Assembly (NCBI GenBank): GCA_964419145.1
Contig: CAYQOM010000007.1
Coordinates: 62,001 to 126,000 of the forward strand
From: UBA2336 sp964419145
Lineage (GTDB): Bacteria; Bacteroidota; Bacteroidia; Cytophagales; Cyclobacteriaceae
Direction: 5' to 3'
DNA length: 64,000 nucleotides
This document shows, piece by piece, positions 54,652-63,278 of this stretch. Positions within the stretch are counted from its first letter, which is position 1. Every line of letters begins with the position of its first letter. Both the position numbers and the translations under genes were made by a program. The notes below the pieces were generated by a model. The model saw nothing but the letters and a program-made list of their open reading frames with translations, did not search any database and was not told where the DNA came from.

Positions 54652-55593
54652 ATGCGAATATTAACTGCGATTTTTTGTACCGTTGTTGTGCTGAGCTTCA
54701 CACAAAAAGCATCAGCACAACAATACCCGGTATTCACGCAATACTATTTTAATGAGTTGGTGATTAACCCGGCCTTTGCAGGCAGTCACGTACAGTTGAG
54801 TTTAACTTCAACGTACCGCAATCAGTGGGTGAATTTTCCTGGAGCACCACGCACGGTTTCGTTTAGCGGACATACCGCTTTAATGAACGGAAAAATGGGC
54901 GTTGGCTTATTGGTTAATCATGATGAGATCGGAAGTTACGGTAACGAGCATGTGTATGGATTTTACTCCTATCGCATCAACATGCAAAACGCCACACTTT
55001 CCATGGGCTTGATGGCTGGGTTTAACTTTCTGGGTGTCGATTTCAGTAACCTGGATTTGCAAGATCCAACCGATGCTTCCTTTCTACCTATTAACGAGTT
55101 TAAGCCAAACTTCGGAACAGGCATTTATTACAATCGCAAAAATTTCTTTGCTGGATTTTCTGTTCCATTTTTGCTGAACAATGCGGTATCTGCAAACCTT
55201 GAAAATGTGGCAGCTGAGATCCGTGAAGCGCGTTATTATTTTCTTCGAGGCGGAGGAATTTTTCCCATCAACAGGGCTGAAACTGTAAAACTAAATCCCT
55301 CCATGTTGCTTCGCGCGCAGGAAGGACAACCCTTAAGCATGGATATTAACCTGGGTGTGGTTATTCACGATATCTTCAGTACAGGCGTTTCCTGGCGAAG
55401 CGGGGACTCGTTCATCACCTTTATTGATATAAAGTTGAGCGAGAAATTTCATTTTGCTTATTCATACGACTGGACAACTTCAGACATGGCACGTTTCTCA
55501 AACGGATCGCATGAGTTTATGATTAACTATCGCGCAAAGGTTACAACGGCCCATAAAAACCTGAACTGTCCTACATACTTCCATTATCGTTAA
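54652..55593 (+). CDS. PorP/SprF family T9SS outer-membrane protein
   Basis: A 313-aa protein from the ATG at 54652. The signal peptide ends at KASAQ and is followed by YPVFTQYYFNELVINPAFAGS, the characteristic start of PorP/SprF proteins, with YRNQWVNFPGAPRTVSFSGH next. The remainder is an outer-membrane barrel. SprF-type proteins work with T9SS cargo bearing a type B C-terminal domain, and here the gene directly follows the giant adhesin in the same direction. A dedicated cargo-partner pair is the natural reading. Its TAA overlaps the stop of the convergent pnuC gene. Confidence 0.92.
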   Translation: MRILTAIFCTVVVLSFTQKASAQQYPVFTQYYFNELVINPAFAGSHVQLSLTSTYRNQWVNFPGAPRTVSFSGHTALMNGKMGVGLLVNHDEIGSYGNEHVYGFYSYRINMQNATLSMGLMAGFNFLGVDFSNLDLQDPTDASFLPINEFKPNFGTGIYYNRKNFFAGFSVPFLLNNAVSANLENVAAEIREARYYFLRGGGIFPINRAETVKLNPSMLLRAQEGQPLSMDINLGVVIHDIFSTGVSWRSGDSFITFIDIKLSEKFHFAYSYDWTTSDMARFSNGSHEFMINYRAKVTTAHKNLNCPTYFHYR

Positions 55594-56255
55594 CGCTCTG
55601 CAATCGTGTAACTTTTGTATTCACGCATCCAGTTCCACAGACCGTAAGCAGCGATAAAGCAAAACACCAGGTATTCAAAGCCTACAAATTTTATTCCCTT
55701 GGCGAAATACATGTAGGTAGCCACAATATCTATCAGAATCCAGAGTATCCAACTTTCTACTTTTTTCTGAATCATTAAAAAAGTGGTGATGATGCTCATC
55801 ACGGTAACGAAAGAATCGAGATAAGGAAATGCGCTGGGCTTGCTGAATAAAACTGGAAACCACTCATGCAGGCGGCTTGCCATGGAGCCGACTAAAATGG
55901 AAAGCGCTGGCCCACTAAATGATAATAGGGTTAATTGTTGAGTCTTCATATAACTCACTTTTAATTCCTTTTTGCTATCTTCTTCAATTGGCTTAGGGTG
56001 CTTCCACCGCCACCAACCCATTACGTTGGTCGCAAAAAAGAACACCTGTAAAAACATATCCGGGTAAAGTTGTACCTGGTAAAACAGGAAAAAGAACAGG
56101 GTGACGTTGATTAATCCGATGGGCCAACTCCAGATATTGGCCCTGGAGGCCAGAAATACCGCTATAAAACCTGCAATGGTCCCAAAAAATTCGATGTAGC
56201 TCATCTGATAGCCCCATAGCTCGAAGAAGATTTTATTGATGTCGAAAAAACTCAT
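55590..56255 (-). CDS. pnuC: PnuC-family nicotinamide riboside transporter
   Basis: A 221-aa membrane protein from the ATG at 56255; a longer TTG start is less likely. About seven helices are seen, with IWSWPIGLINVTLFFFLFYQ and FFATNVMGWWRWKH, the family core with the aromatic vitamin-binding residues. PnuC proteins take up nicotinamide riboside by facilitated diffusion, trapped by a kinase such as the NadR-type protein at 44245. Thiamine transport by the related PnuT cannot be fully excluded. A symmetric CAAATTTG lies 48 bases upstream in the region shared with the divergent gene. Confidence 0.87.
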   Translation of the reverse strand: MSFFDINKIFFELWGYQMSYIEFFGTIAGFIAVFLASRANIWSWPIGLINVTLFFFLFYQVQLYPDMFLQVFFFATNVMGWWRWKHPKPIEEDSKKELKVSYMKTQQLTLLSFSGPALSILVGSMASRLHEWFPVLFSKPSAFPYLDSFVTVMSIITTFLMIQKKVESWILWILIDIVATYMYFAKGIKFVGFEYLVFCFIAAYGLWNWMREYKSYTIAER

Positions 56256-56303
56256 TTCTATTTTAGCTGAAAAATTTTTGTTTAATTTAACTTTAATTAC
56301 TTC

Positions 56304-56311
56304 CAAATTTG
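56304..56311 (+). promoter_or_regulatory. Symmetric CAAATTTG box between pnuC and the orphan gene
   Basis: CAAATTTG is a one-mismatch -7 box on both strands. For the plus strand, TTTA lies 19 bases upstream (56281-56284) and the ATG 26 bases downstream. Confidence 0.35.
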
Positions 56312-56337
56312 CACATCATTAATCCTAAGTTTTGGTT

Positions 56338-57060
56338 ATGAGTAGGCTCATTTCAATTTCACTATTTGTGTTACTTTTTTGCTTACGGTCTCATGGGCAG
56401 AGTCTTTTCAGAGAGGGTATAAATACACCTTGGGTTCCTGGAGAAATTACTCTCATTGATGGGACACTTTACAAGGGAATTGTTCAATACAGGCAGGAAG
56501 CTGCTCTTATAAATTTTAAAACAAGTGAGGAGGCGAAAGAGTCAAAATCATTTACAGAATTAAAGATTCAGAGACTCCTACTCTTGGATCAGAATAATTC
56601 AAGATCTAGAATATTTTATTCATTTCCAATTCAGGTTGACGGACGCGAGGATTTTCTACTTTTTGAAATTCTTAAAGAATTTAAAACCTGGGCTGTTTTA
56701 TCCAGAAAAGGAACCGTAAACGTAATTGCGTCACGGCATGATGAGGTTTCTCATGGGTATGGCTATGGATCTGGTAAGAGAGGATATTCAACAGTCGAAC
56801 AAACGGAGCATATTTACATATTTGATGATGCCGGTCAAATTAATCTTTATTTGATCGTAAGTGAAAAAGAATCTGATGGACTATTCCATGCATCATCTTC
56901 AAAGAAAAAGATAATAGAAAAAAATGCAATGCAAGAAAAAATGAATGAACATTGGGGAGGAGTTGAAAAATATGCCAAAGAAAATTCTTTAACATTCAAA
57001 AATAAAGGAGACCTTCTCAAGATATTGGCTTACTATGAATCATTGGTGGAGGATAATTAA
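56338..57060 (+). CDS. Exported protein of unknown function
   Basis: A 240-aa protein from the ATG at 56338. A signal peptide (residues 1-21, LISISLFVLLFCLRSHGQ) is followed by a beta-rich region with PGEITLIDGTLYKGIVQYRQEAALINFKT, then a Gly/Tyr/Ser patch (HGYGYGSGKRGYS) at about 138-150 and a Lys-rich helical tail. The family is not recognised; the middle recalls a small beta-barrel that binds metal or peptides, but this is weak. It is a single gene with a stop overlapping that of the convergent aldehyde dehydrogenase by 4 bases. Confidence 0.6.
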   Translation: MSRLISISLFVLLFCLRSHGQSLFREGINTPWVPGEITLIDGTLYKGIVQYRQEAALINFKTSEEAKESKSFTELKIQRLLLLDQNNSRSRIFYSFPIQVDGREDFLLFEILKEFKTWAVLSRKGTVNVIASRHDEVSHGYGYGSGKRGYSTVEQTEHIYIFDDAGQINLYLIVSEKESDGLFHASSSKKKIIEKNAMQEKMNEHWGGVEKYAKENSLTFKNKGDLLKILAYYESLVEDN

Positions 57061-58499
57061 ATTTTCACACACACATTCTTCGCCTCCGTAAAAAACCGTA
57101 ATGCCTCCCAACCTCCTTCACGCCCCACGCCACTTTGCTTCATGCCGCCAAACGGTGTTCGTAAATCGCGGAAGAGCCAGCAGTTCACCCAGATAATACC
57201 ACTTTTCACTTGTGCCGCAACGCGATGGGCGCGTTTTAAATTTTCTGTCCAGATCGTGGCCGACAACCCGTAGCCGGTGCTGTTGGCGTAACCAATCACT
57301 TCATCTTCGGTATCAAATGGCATAATCGTAACCACCGGGCCAAAAATCTCTTCCTGGTTGGTCCGGCAAAAAGCATCCAGTCCGGTAATCACCGTTGGCT
57401 CCACGAAATACCCATCGGCACAGCGTCCGTTTAACTTCACCTGCCTTCCTCCAGTTAACACATTTCCTCCCTCCTGTTTTGCGAGGTCAATATAACCCAA
57501 CACTTTTTTCATGTGTGCTTCTGAAACCAATGCACCCACTTTGGTTTGTTCATCCTGCGGGTCGCCCACAGTTAGCTTTTTTGTACGTAAAACAAATTCC
57601 TCAACAAAGCGATCAAAAATACTTTGCTCCACAAAAATGCGGGAGCCACACAAACAGATTTCACCCTGATTAGAAAAAGAAGATTGGATGGAGGTGTGCA
57701 GCGCCTGTTCAAAATCGCAATCCGCAAAAATGATATTCGGATTTTTACCACCCAGTTCAAGCGAAAGTTTTTTGAACATAGGCGCAGCAGTAGCAGCAAT
57801 CTTCTTTCCGGTAACGGTTCCTCCTGTAAACGAAATGGCAGTAATATCTGGGTGTTCCACAATGGCCTGACCAGCTTTTTGACCAAGGCCATGAACAATA
57901 TTCAATACACCATTTGGCAATCCGGCTTCTATACAAAGTTTTGAAAACAGAAAAGCCGTCATCGGTGTGAGCTCTGAAGGCTTTGCTACTACCGTACAAC
58001 CGGCTGCCAGCGCTGGGGCTATTTTCCAGGTGAATAAATACAACGGCAAATTCCACGGAGAAATACAACCCACTACGCCAATCGGAGTGCGTGTGGTGTA
58101 GTTGATGGCCTCCTGCCCGGTAATATGCGCCTCGGAAGAAAAATGAATAGCACCTGTTGCAAAGAACCGCATGTTGGCTGAAGCCCGCGGAATATCAACC
58201 ACTTTAGCGAGCTTCACGGGCTTACCCTGATCGGTACTTTCTGCAAGTGCAAGCTCATCCAGATCGCGATCAATCAGGTCGGCTATTTTTTGAAGAATAG
58301 TCGAACGCTTTTCAACAGCCATAGCCGACCACGCACCAAAGGCACGTTGAGCGGCTTCGGTTGCCTGCTGTACATCCAGCGCATCAGAATCAGGAACCAG
58401 GCTGTAGGGTTTGCCTTCGGCAGGATTATAATTCTCCAAATAAATTTTTGAATGCGGTTCAACCAACTCACCGTTGATATAATTCAGGATTTTATCCAT
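57057..58499 (-). CDS. Aldehyde dehydrogenase, 2-aminomuconic semialdehyde type
   Basis: A 480-aa NAD-dependent aldehyde dehydrogenase. Active-site parts are present: CISPWNLPLYLFTWKIAPALAAG (N150), SFTGGTVTGKKIA, LELGGKNP (E248) and NQGEICLCGSR (catalytic C282). The PWNLPLYLFTWK form is seen in 2-hydroxymuconic and 2-aminomuconic semialdehyde dehydrogenases, and the genes downstream belong to the kynurenine branch. The reaction would thus be 2-aminomuconic semialdehyde to 2-aminomuconate. That assignment is inferred from context and motif; general aldehyde dehydrogenase is certain. It lies 2 bases after the OmpA/PD40 gene. Confidence 0.85.
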   Translation of the reverse strand: MDKILNYINGELVEPHSKIYLENYNPAEGKPYSLVPDSDALDVQQATEAAQRAFGAWSAMAVEKRSTILQKIADLIDRDLDELALAESTDQGKPVKLAKVVDIPRASANMRFFATGAIHFSSEAHITGQEAINYTTRTPIGVVGCISPWNLPLYLFTWKIAPALAAGCTVVAKPSELTPMTAFLFSKLCIEAGLPNGVLNIVHGLGQKAGQAIVEHPDITAISFTGGTVTGKKIAATAAPMFKKLSLELGGKNPNIIFADCDFEQALHTSIQSSFSNQGEICLCGSRIFVEQSIFDRFVEEFVLRTKKLTVGDPQDEQTKVGALVSEAHMKKVLGYIDLAKQEGGNVLTGGRQVKLNGRCADGYFVEPTVITGLDAFCRTNQEEIFGPVVTIMPFDTEDEVIGYANSTGYGLSATIWTENLKRAHRVAAQVKSGIIWVNCWLFRDLRTPFGGMKQSGVGREGGWEALRFFTEAKNVCVKI

Positions 58500-58501
58500 A
58501 T

Positions 58502-60577
58502 CTATTTTTTCATCACTTTAAACTCTACCCTCCGGTTCATCCTCCTATGTTCTTCACTATCATTTTTTACCATGGGCTTTGCCGCACCATAGCCTTTACC
58601 GGTAATGCGCGAGGGAGCAATGCCATTCTTTACCAGGTAATCTTTAACAGCCCCAACACGTGCCTGAGATAAAACCACTAAACTGTTTGGGTTACCAACA
58701 TTATCAGTATGCCCACTCAATTCAATTTCCATGGTTGGATTGTCTTTTAGAATTACAACCAAACGGTCAAGTTCAGGATAAGATTCGGATTTTAAAATCG
58801 GTCTGCCTTGTTCAAAAAATACGTTGTTCAATTGAATGGCTTCGCCTACTTCAATCGGCACCAGCAACAGGTTTTTATTTATCTCGGTGTAGTTCTTTAT
58901 ATCGACCAACTCCAGGTTCTCGTTCACGGATAAGTATCCCTTTGCACGAGCATGCAATCCGTAGTTTACTCCATACGGTAAAGCGATCCGGTAATCACCG
59001 GTTGCCGGGTCAGAAATTGCTTCGCCTGCCTCCTTACCCGAAACGAGATTCTCAAAAATAATATCGGCCTGAACGGGTCTCCGTGTTTTTGCATTCAACA
59101 CTTTGCCCAACACCAACACCACCGGGTCGGGCTTAACGGATTGGGGTAATTTAATTTGCACAATATCCGACTTACCATATCCCCCGGCCGAGGTACACAA
59201 GTAGGCCACATCACCCGAAGCCGGTACTGTATAATACGCATCAAACCCAAACGTATTGATTTCAGGGCCTAGGTTAACGGGCTTTGTCCAGTTTATCCAG
59301 GAGTCACCGATTCGTTTGCTCATAAAAATATCCAGTCCACCATAACCCGGATGTCCCTCTGAAGCGAAGTAAAGGGTTCTTCCATCGGCTGCTAAAAATG
59401 GTGAGGCTTCATTACTGCTGGTGTTAATGGTTGGCCCCAGATTTATGGGCTCGCTCCATTGCCCATTACCTTGCTTTACCGAAACAAAGAGATCTTTCTC
59501 TTCCCTGCCTTCATTATAAAAAAGACTCTTTTTATTCTTGGCTGCGAACAACATGGTTTTTCCATCGGCAGCAAGTGAGGCTTCAAAGTAGGTGTGTTCA
59601 TTTTCATACCGAATACCCAACATTCCCGCACTTCGCCATCCGTCAGCGGTTCGTTCAAAAATTTCAAAATCGTTGTTGGTAGCCAACAGCATACTATTAT
59701 TATCCTGACCAATAGAGGCAATATTGTTTACACTGGTTGTATTAACTGGCGAATTCATGTTTTTGCTTTTCGACCAGGTAATGCCATCCGTAGTTGTACT
59801 ATACCACACATCGGAGGCATCTTCTATACCACCCAGGTTTTCTGGTGCATGCTTGCGGGCAAAAAAAATCGATTTTCCATCCACCGAAATTTTTGGTGTT
59901 ACTTCATCGTAGGGAGAATTAACACCATTGCCAAGATTAATTTTCTTAATACCCTTGGCAAAATCAGCAGGTAAATTAATGTGTACATCGCTTCGCAATG
60001 AAAAATCATCAATTAGCAAGCGCATGTTGGTGTAGGCAACAAATCCTATTGCATGACTATACCATGATAATTTTGGCATTGAAAATTCTTCCTTTCCGTT
60101 TACAAAGAATTTCATGATGCCTTTTCGTTGCTCCACCCTAAGTTTATTGGGCAACCCTAATGCTTTTATGCCATCAACTTGCTTCCACTCCTTGGCATCC
60201 TTTCGGCTTTCATCGGATGAATACACTTTAGCATAACCATTCGTTGATACCACAAAATTGTTGATCTTTTTCGTGGTGGCATCATAGCCCCAGATAAACC
60301 CAAAACCATTGTCGGTGCTGCCCTCGGTTTGTATGAATGTGGCCTCAAAAGAAAAATCTTTTGATTCATCCAAAAAGGGAAAGATGTAAGTCATCCACCC
60401 ACCCTCAGGTGCAATGATTTCATAGGAACCATTCTTTACACGAATGCTGTGCTTGTCATCAGCTTCTTCGTACCAGCCCAGATGATTGTCTTTAAAATCT
60501 TCATGTACCAACTCCGTCAGCTGACCGGCAGCTAATTTGGAAGCAAACATGAATCCGATAAAAAGAAAATACTTCAT
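58502..60577 (-). CDS. OmpA-family protein with jelly-roll and PD40 repeats
   Basis: A 691-aa envelope protein. A signal peptide (about 1-18) is followed by a jelly-roll region like DUF1080 or LamG (about 20-205; GFGFIWGY, LRVEQRKGIMKFFVNGKEEF), then PD40 beta-propeller repeats (about 225-480; TPKISVDGKSIFFARK, SPFLAADGRTLYFASEGH), a carboxypeptidase-regulatory-like domain (about 490-570), and an OmpA C-terminal peptidoglycan-binding domain (about 585-691; ELSGHTDNVGNPNSLVVLSQARVGAVKDYL). It likely links the outer membrane and the cell wall. It lies between the aldehyde dehydrogenase and the SDR gene with gaps of 2 and 9 bases, an unexpected place for it. Confidence 0.85.
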   Translation of the reverse strand: MKYFLFIGFMFASKLAAGQLTELVHEDFKDNHLGWYEEADDKHSIRVKNGSYEIIAPEGGWMTYIFPFLDESKDFSFEATFIQTEGSTDNGFGFIWGYDATTKKINNFVVSTNGYAKVYSSDESRKDAKEWKQVDGIKALGLPNKLRVEQRKGIMKFFVNGKEEFSMPKLSWYSHAIGFVAYTNMRLLIDDFSLRSDVHINLPADFAKGIKKINLGNGVNSPYDEVTPKISVDGKSIFFARKHAPENLGGIEDASDVWYSTTTDGITWSKSKNMNSPVNTTSVNNIASIGQDNNSMLLATNNDFEIFERTADGWRSAGMLGIRYENEHTYFEASLAADGKTMLFAAKNKKSLFYNEGREEKDLFVSVKQGNGQWSEPINLGPTINTSSNEASPFLAADGRTLYFASEGHPGYGGLDIFMSKRIGDSWINWTKPVNLGPEINTFGFDAYYTVPASGDVAYLCTSAGGYGKSDIVQIKLPQSVKPDPVVLVLGKVLNAKTRRPVQADIIFENLVSGKEAGEAISDPATGDYRIALPYGVNYGLHARAKGYLSVNENLELVDIKNYTEINKNLLLVPIEVGEAIQLNNVFFEQGRPILKSESYPELDRLVVILKDNPTMEIELSGHTDNVGNPNSLVVLSQARVGAVKDYLVKNGIAPSRITGKGYGAAKPMVKNDSEEHRRMNRRVEFKVMKK

Positions 60578-60586
60578 AGTGTATTT

Positions 60587-61372
60587 TTATAAAGAACCAG
60601 TGCGTCCACCATCAACCGGAATATTGATGCCATTGATGTATGCTGCCGCTGGCGTGGCCAAGAACGCAACTGCCGCTGCCACCTCATGTGCATCGCCTAC
60701 ACGTCCGGCAGGGATTTCTTTCACCATTTCATTCATTATTTCATCAAAAGATTTTCCTGTTTTTTCCGCCTTCGTCTGAACAATGGCCTCAAGGCGTCCT
60801 GTTAGGGTTGCTCCCGGCAAAACATTGTTTACGGTAATACCAAATGGTGCCAATTCTACCGAAAGTGTTTTTGCCCAATTGGCTACCGCCCCGCGAATGG
60901 TGTTGCTTACCCCTAACCCCTTCAAGGGAATTTTTACAGAAGTTGAAATGATGTTGATAATACGTCCGTACTTTTCTGATTTCATACCCGGTACCACAGT
61001 CTGCACCAGCAACTGGTTGCAAATGAGGTGTGCGGTAAAAGCCCTGATAAATTCTTCTTCCTTCGCATCAATGGCTAAACCACCCGGAGGACCTCCTGTG
61101 TTGTTCACCAGAATATGAGCCTTATTCGACTGAATGTGCTTAGCGATAACCTGCTTAACGTTCTCCGTATCCGAAAAATCTGCCATCAGGTAACCGTGCT
61201 TTTGCGAACCCGAAACCGGCAACTCCGCCAAGGTTTCCTTCAACCTTTCTTCATTTCTGGCCATCAGGGTAACCGAAGCACCAAGCGCAGCCAATTCGAT
61301 GGCTGAAGCCTTTCCAATTCCTTGTGTACTGCCACAAACTACTGCATACTTTCCGGTTAAATCGAGATTCAT
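60587..61372 (-). CDS. Short-chain dehydrogenase/reductase with altered active site
   Basis: A 261-aa SDR from the ATG at 61372 (MNLDLTGKYAVVCGSTQGIGKASA); the longer frame overlaps the intergenic region and is not supported. The NAD(P)-binding motif GSTQGIG (14-20) and NNTGGP (90-95) are normal. At the usual YxxxK position the sequence is SNTIR (S156 to R160), so the catalytic Tyr and Lys are absent. SDR proteins with SN-x-x-R occur in other bacteria. It is divergent from the 3-hydroxyanthranilate dioxygenase gene and precedes the OmpA and aldehyde dehydrogenase genes. A role in kynurenine metabolism is only suggested by place. Confidence 0.82.
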   Translation of the reverse strand: MNLDLTGKYAVVCGSTQGIGKASAIELAALGASVTLMARNEERLKETLAELPVSGSQKHGYLMADFSDTENVKQVIAKHIQSNKAHILVNNTGGPPGGLAIDAKEEEFIRAFTAHLICNQLLVQTVVPGMKSEKYGRIINIISTSVKIPLKGLGVSNTIRGAVANWAKTLSVELAPFGITVNNVLPGATLTGRLEAIVQTKAEKTGKSFDEIMNEMVKEIPAGRVGDAHEVAAAVAFLATPAAAYINGINIPVDGGRTGSL

Positions 61373-61404
61373 ATGGCCTGTGAAAAGAAGTTTAAAACTA
61401 CCTT

Positions 61405-61428
61405 GAATTGTTCTTAAATTAGCAATTC
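61405..61428. promoter_or_regulatory. Inverted repeat in the SDR/dioxygenase divergent region
   Basis: GAATTG (61405-61410) and CAATTC (61423-61428) form 6-bp arms around 12 bases, placed between the two divergent starts. It could be a regulator site or a chance event. Confidence 0.3.
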
Positions 61429-61459
61429 TTGTTTTGATCACCGATTAATTTTTAAAAAT

Positions 61460-61990
61460 ATGCCCATTCGCAGACCATTTAACCTAAACCAATGGATTAC
61501 TGAAAACCGTGACCTGTTAAAGCCCCCCGTAGGCAATAAGAATTTGTATGCCGATGCGGGTGACTATATTGTAATGATTGTAGGTGGACCAAATGCTCGT
61601 AAAGATTATCACTTCAACGAAACTGAAGAACTGTTTTATCAACTTGAGGGCGATATCAATGTACGGATTCAGGAAGATGGAAAACCAGTGGATATTCCCA
61701 TTAAACAAGGCGAAATGTTTTTACTACCGGCACGTGTACCCCATCGGCCTGAACGCCCGGCCAATTCGGTAGGATTAGTGATTGAATGTAAACGTCCGGA
61801 AGAGAATATATTGGACGGCCTGCAATGGTACTGTGAGAAATGTAACAACAAACTGCACGAATACCGCTTTCACTTGGACAATATTGAAAAAGATTTCCTT
61901 CCACGGTTTCGTGAATTTTACGGATCAGAAGAATTACGGACATGCAAAAAATGTGGAGCCGTAATGGAAGCTGATCCGAGATTTGTATAA
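61460..61990 (+). CDS. nbaC: 3-hydroxyanthranilate 3,4-dioxygenase
   Basis: A 176-aa cupin enzyme that opens 3-hydroxyanthranilate to 2-amino-3-carboxymuconate semialdehyde. The iron ligands H51, E57 and H95 are at the same positions as in the Cupriavidus enzyme (HFNETEELFY and PARVPHRPERP), with substrate Arg R47 and R99 and E110. The C-terminal rubredoxin-like site of the bacterial form is complete (C125, C128, C162, C165 in YCEKCNN and TCKKCGA). It is followed after 16 bases by kynureninase. All catalytic residues are kept, so the enzyme should be active. Confidence 0.95.
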   Translation: MPIRRPFNLNQWITENRDLLKPPVGNKNLYADAGDYIVMIVGGPNARKDYHFNETEELFYQLEGDINVRIQEDGKPVDIPIKQGEMFLLPARVPHRPERPANSVGLVIECKRPEENILDGLQWYCEKCNNKLHEYRFHLDNIEKDFLPRFREFYGSEELRTCKKCGAVMEADPRFV

Positions 61991-62006
61991 CTCCTAATCT
62001 GCTCAA

Positions 62007-63278
62007 ATGAATTTTCAAAGTACATTGAGTTTTGCAAAAAAACTCGATCAGAATGATTCGCTTAAATCTTTTCGTAACCAATTTGAAATTCCAGTAATCA
62101 AAGGAAAAAAATCCATCTACTTCACCGGTAATTCATTAGGACTTCAACCGAAATCCACAAAAAAGTTTATCAACGAAGAACTTCAGGACTGGGCTAAGCT
62201 CGGAGTCGAAGGTCATGTCCATGCGCGCAGGCCTTGGTTATATTATCATAAGTTTACGAAAAAAGCATTGACGCAATTAGTAGGTGCCAAACCACTGGAA
62301 GTGGTGGCCATGAATCAGCTAACCGTCAACCTTCATTTGATGATGGTCTCGTTCTATCGACCAACAAAAGAACGGTTTAAGATTATCACTGAAGCCGGAG
62401 CATTTTCATCTGATCAATATGCATTTGAATCGCAACTGAAATGGCACGGTCAAAATCCCGATGAGGCGCTGATTGAACTGAAACCACGTGCAGACGAACA
62501 TACCTTACGGACGGAAGATATTGTGCACGCAATAGAAACACATGGTGCACAACTCGCGCTTGTAATTTTTGGAGGTGTTCAATATTACACGGGCCAATTT
62601 TTCAACATCAAAAAAATTACAGCAGCAGCACATGAAGCCGGTGCGTATGCAGGCTTTGACCTGGCGCATGCGGTGGGCAATGTGCCACTAAACCTGCATC
62701 GCGATGGGGCAGACTTTGCCGTATGGTGCAGCTACAAATATTTAAACTCAGGGCCGGGCGGCATTGCCGGTGCTTTTGTGCATGAACGCCATGCAAAGAA
62801 TTTTGACCTGCATCGATTTTCGGGTTGGTGGGGACATAACGAGAAAGAACGCTTTCAAATGAAAAAAGGATTTGTTCCCATGCCGGGCGTGGATGGCTGG
62901 CAGCTCTCCAACTTCCCTATACTTTCTGGAGCAGCACACCTGGCTTCATTGGAAATTTTTCAACAAGCAGGTATTAAAAATCTGCGTAAGAAAAGTATTG
63001 CGCTAACAGGCTACCTTGAATTTTTACTGAAAGAAATTGACCCGCATGAAACAAGCTTTACAATTTTAACACCCGGCAAGGTTGATGAACGGGGATGTCA
63101 GCTTTCTATCTTCATGAAAAAAAATGGAAAGACCGTATTCAACGCCCTGACCAAAGCTGGTGTAATTGCCGACTGGCGCGAACCCAACGTGATTCGCGTT
63201 GCACCTATACCGCTTTACAATACATTTGAAGAGGTTTTTCGTTTTGCTGAAATTTTTAAGAAAGCAATCAAACACTAA
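62007..63278 (+). CDS. kynU: Kynureninase
   Basis: A 423-aa PLP enzyme that splits kynurenine or 3-hydroxykynurenine into anthranilate or 3-hydroxyanthranilate and alanine. Motifs: IYFTGNSLGLQPKS (about 38-51), VAMNQLTVNLHLMMVSFYRPT, GAYAGFDLAHAVGN with D218, and CSYKYLNSGPGG with the PLP lysine K244. Length is as expected. Its product is the substrate of the upstream dioxygenase. The stop codon overlaps a 10-bp inverted repeat, and the monooxygenase follows after 62 bases. Confidence 0.95.
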   Translation: MNFQSTLSFAKKLDQNDSLKSFRNQFEIPVIKGKKSIYFTGNSLGLQPKSTKKFINEELQDWAKLGVEGHVHARRPWLYYHKFTKKALTQLVGAKPLEVVAMNQLTVNLHLMMVSFYRPTKERFKIITEAGAFSSDQYAFESQLKWHGQNPDEALIELKPRADEHTLRTEDIVHAIETHGAQLALVIFGGVQYYTGQFFNIKKITAAAHEAGAYAGFDLAHAVGNVPLNLHRDGADFAVWCSYKYLNSGPGGIAGAFVHERHAKNFDLHRFSGWWGHNEKERFQMKKGFVPMPGVDGWQLSNFPILSGAAHLASLEIFQQAGIKNLRKKSIALTGYLEFLLKEIDPHETSFTILTPGKVDERGCQLSIFMKKNGKTVFNALTKAGVIADWREPNVIRVAPIPLYNTFEEVFRFAEIFKKAIKH

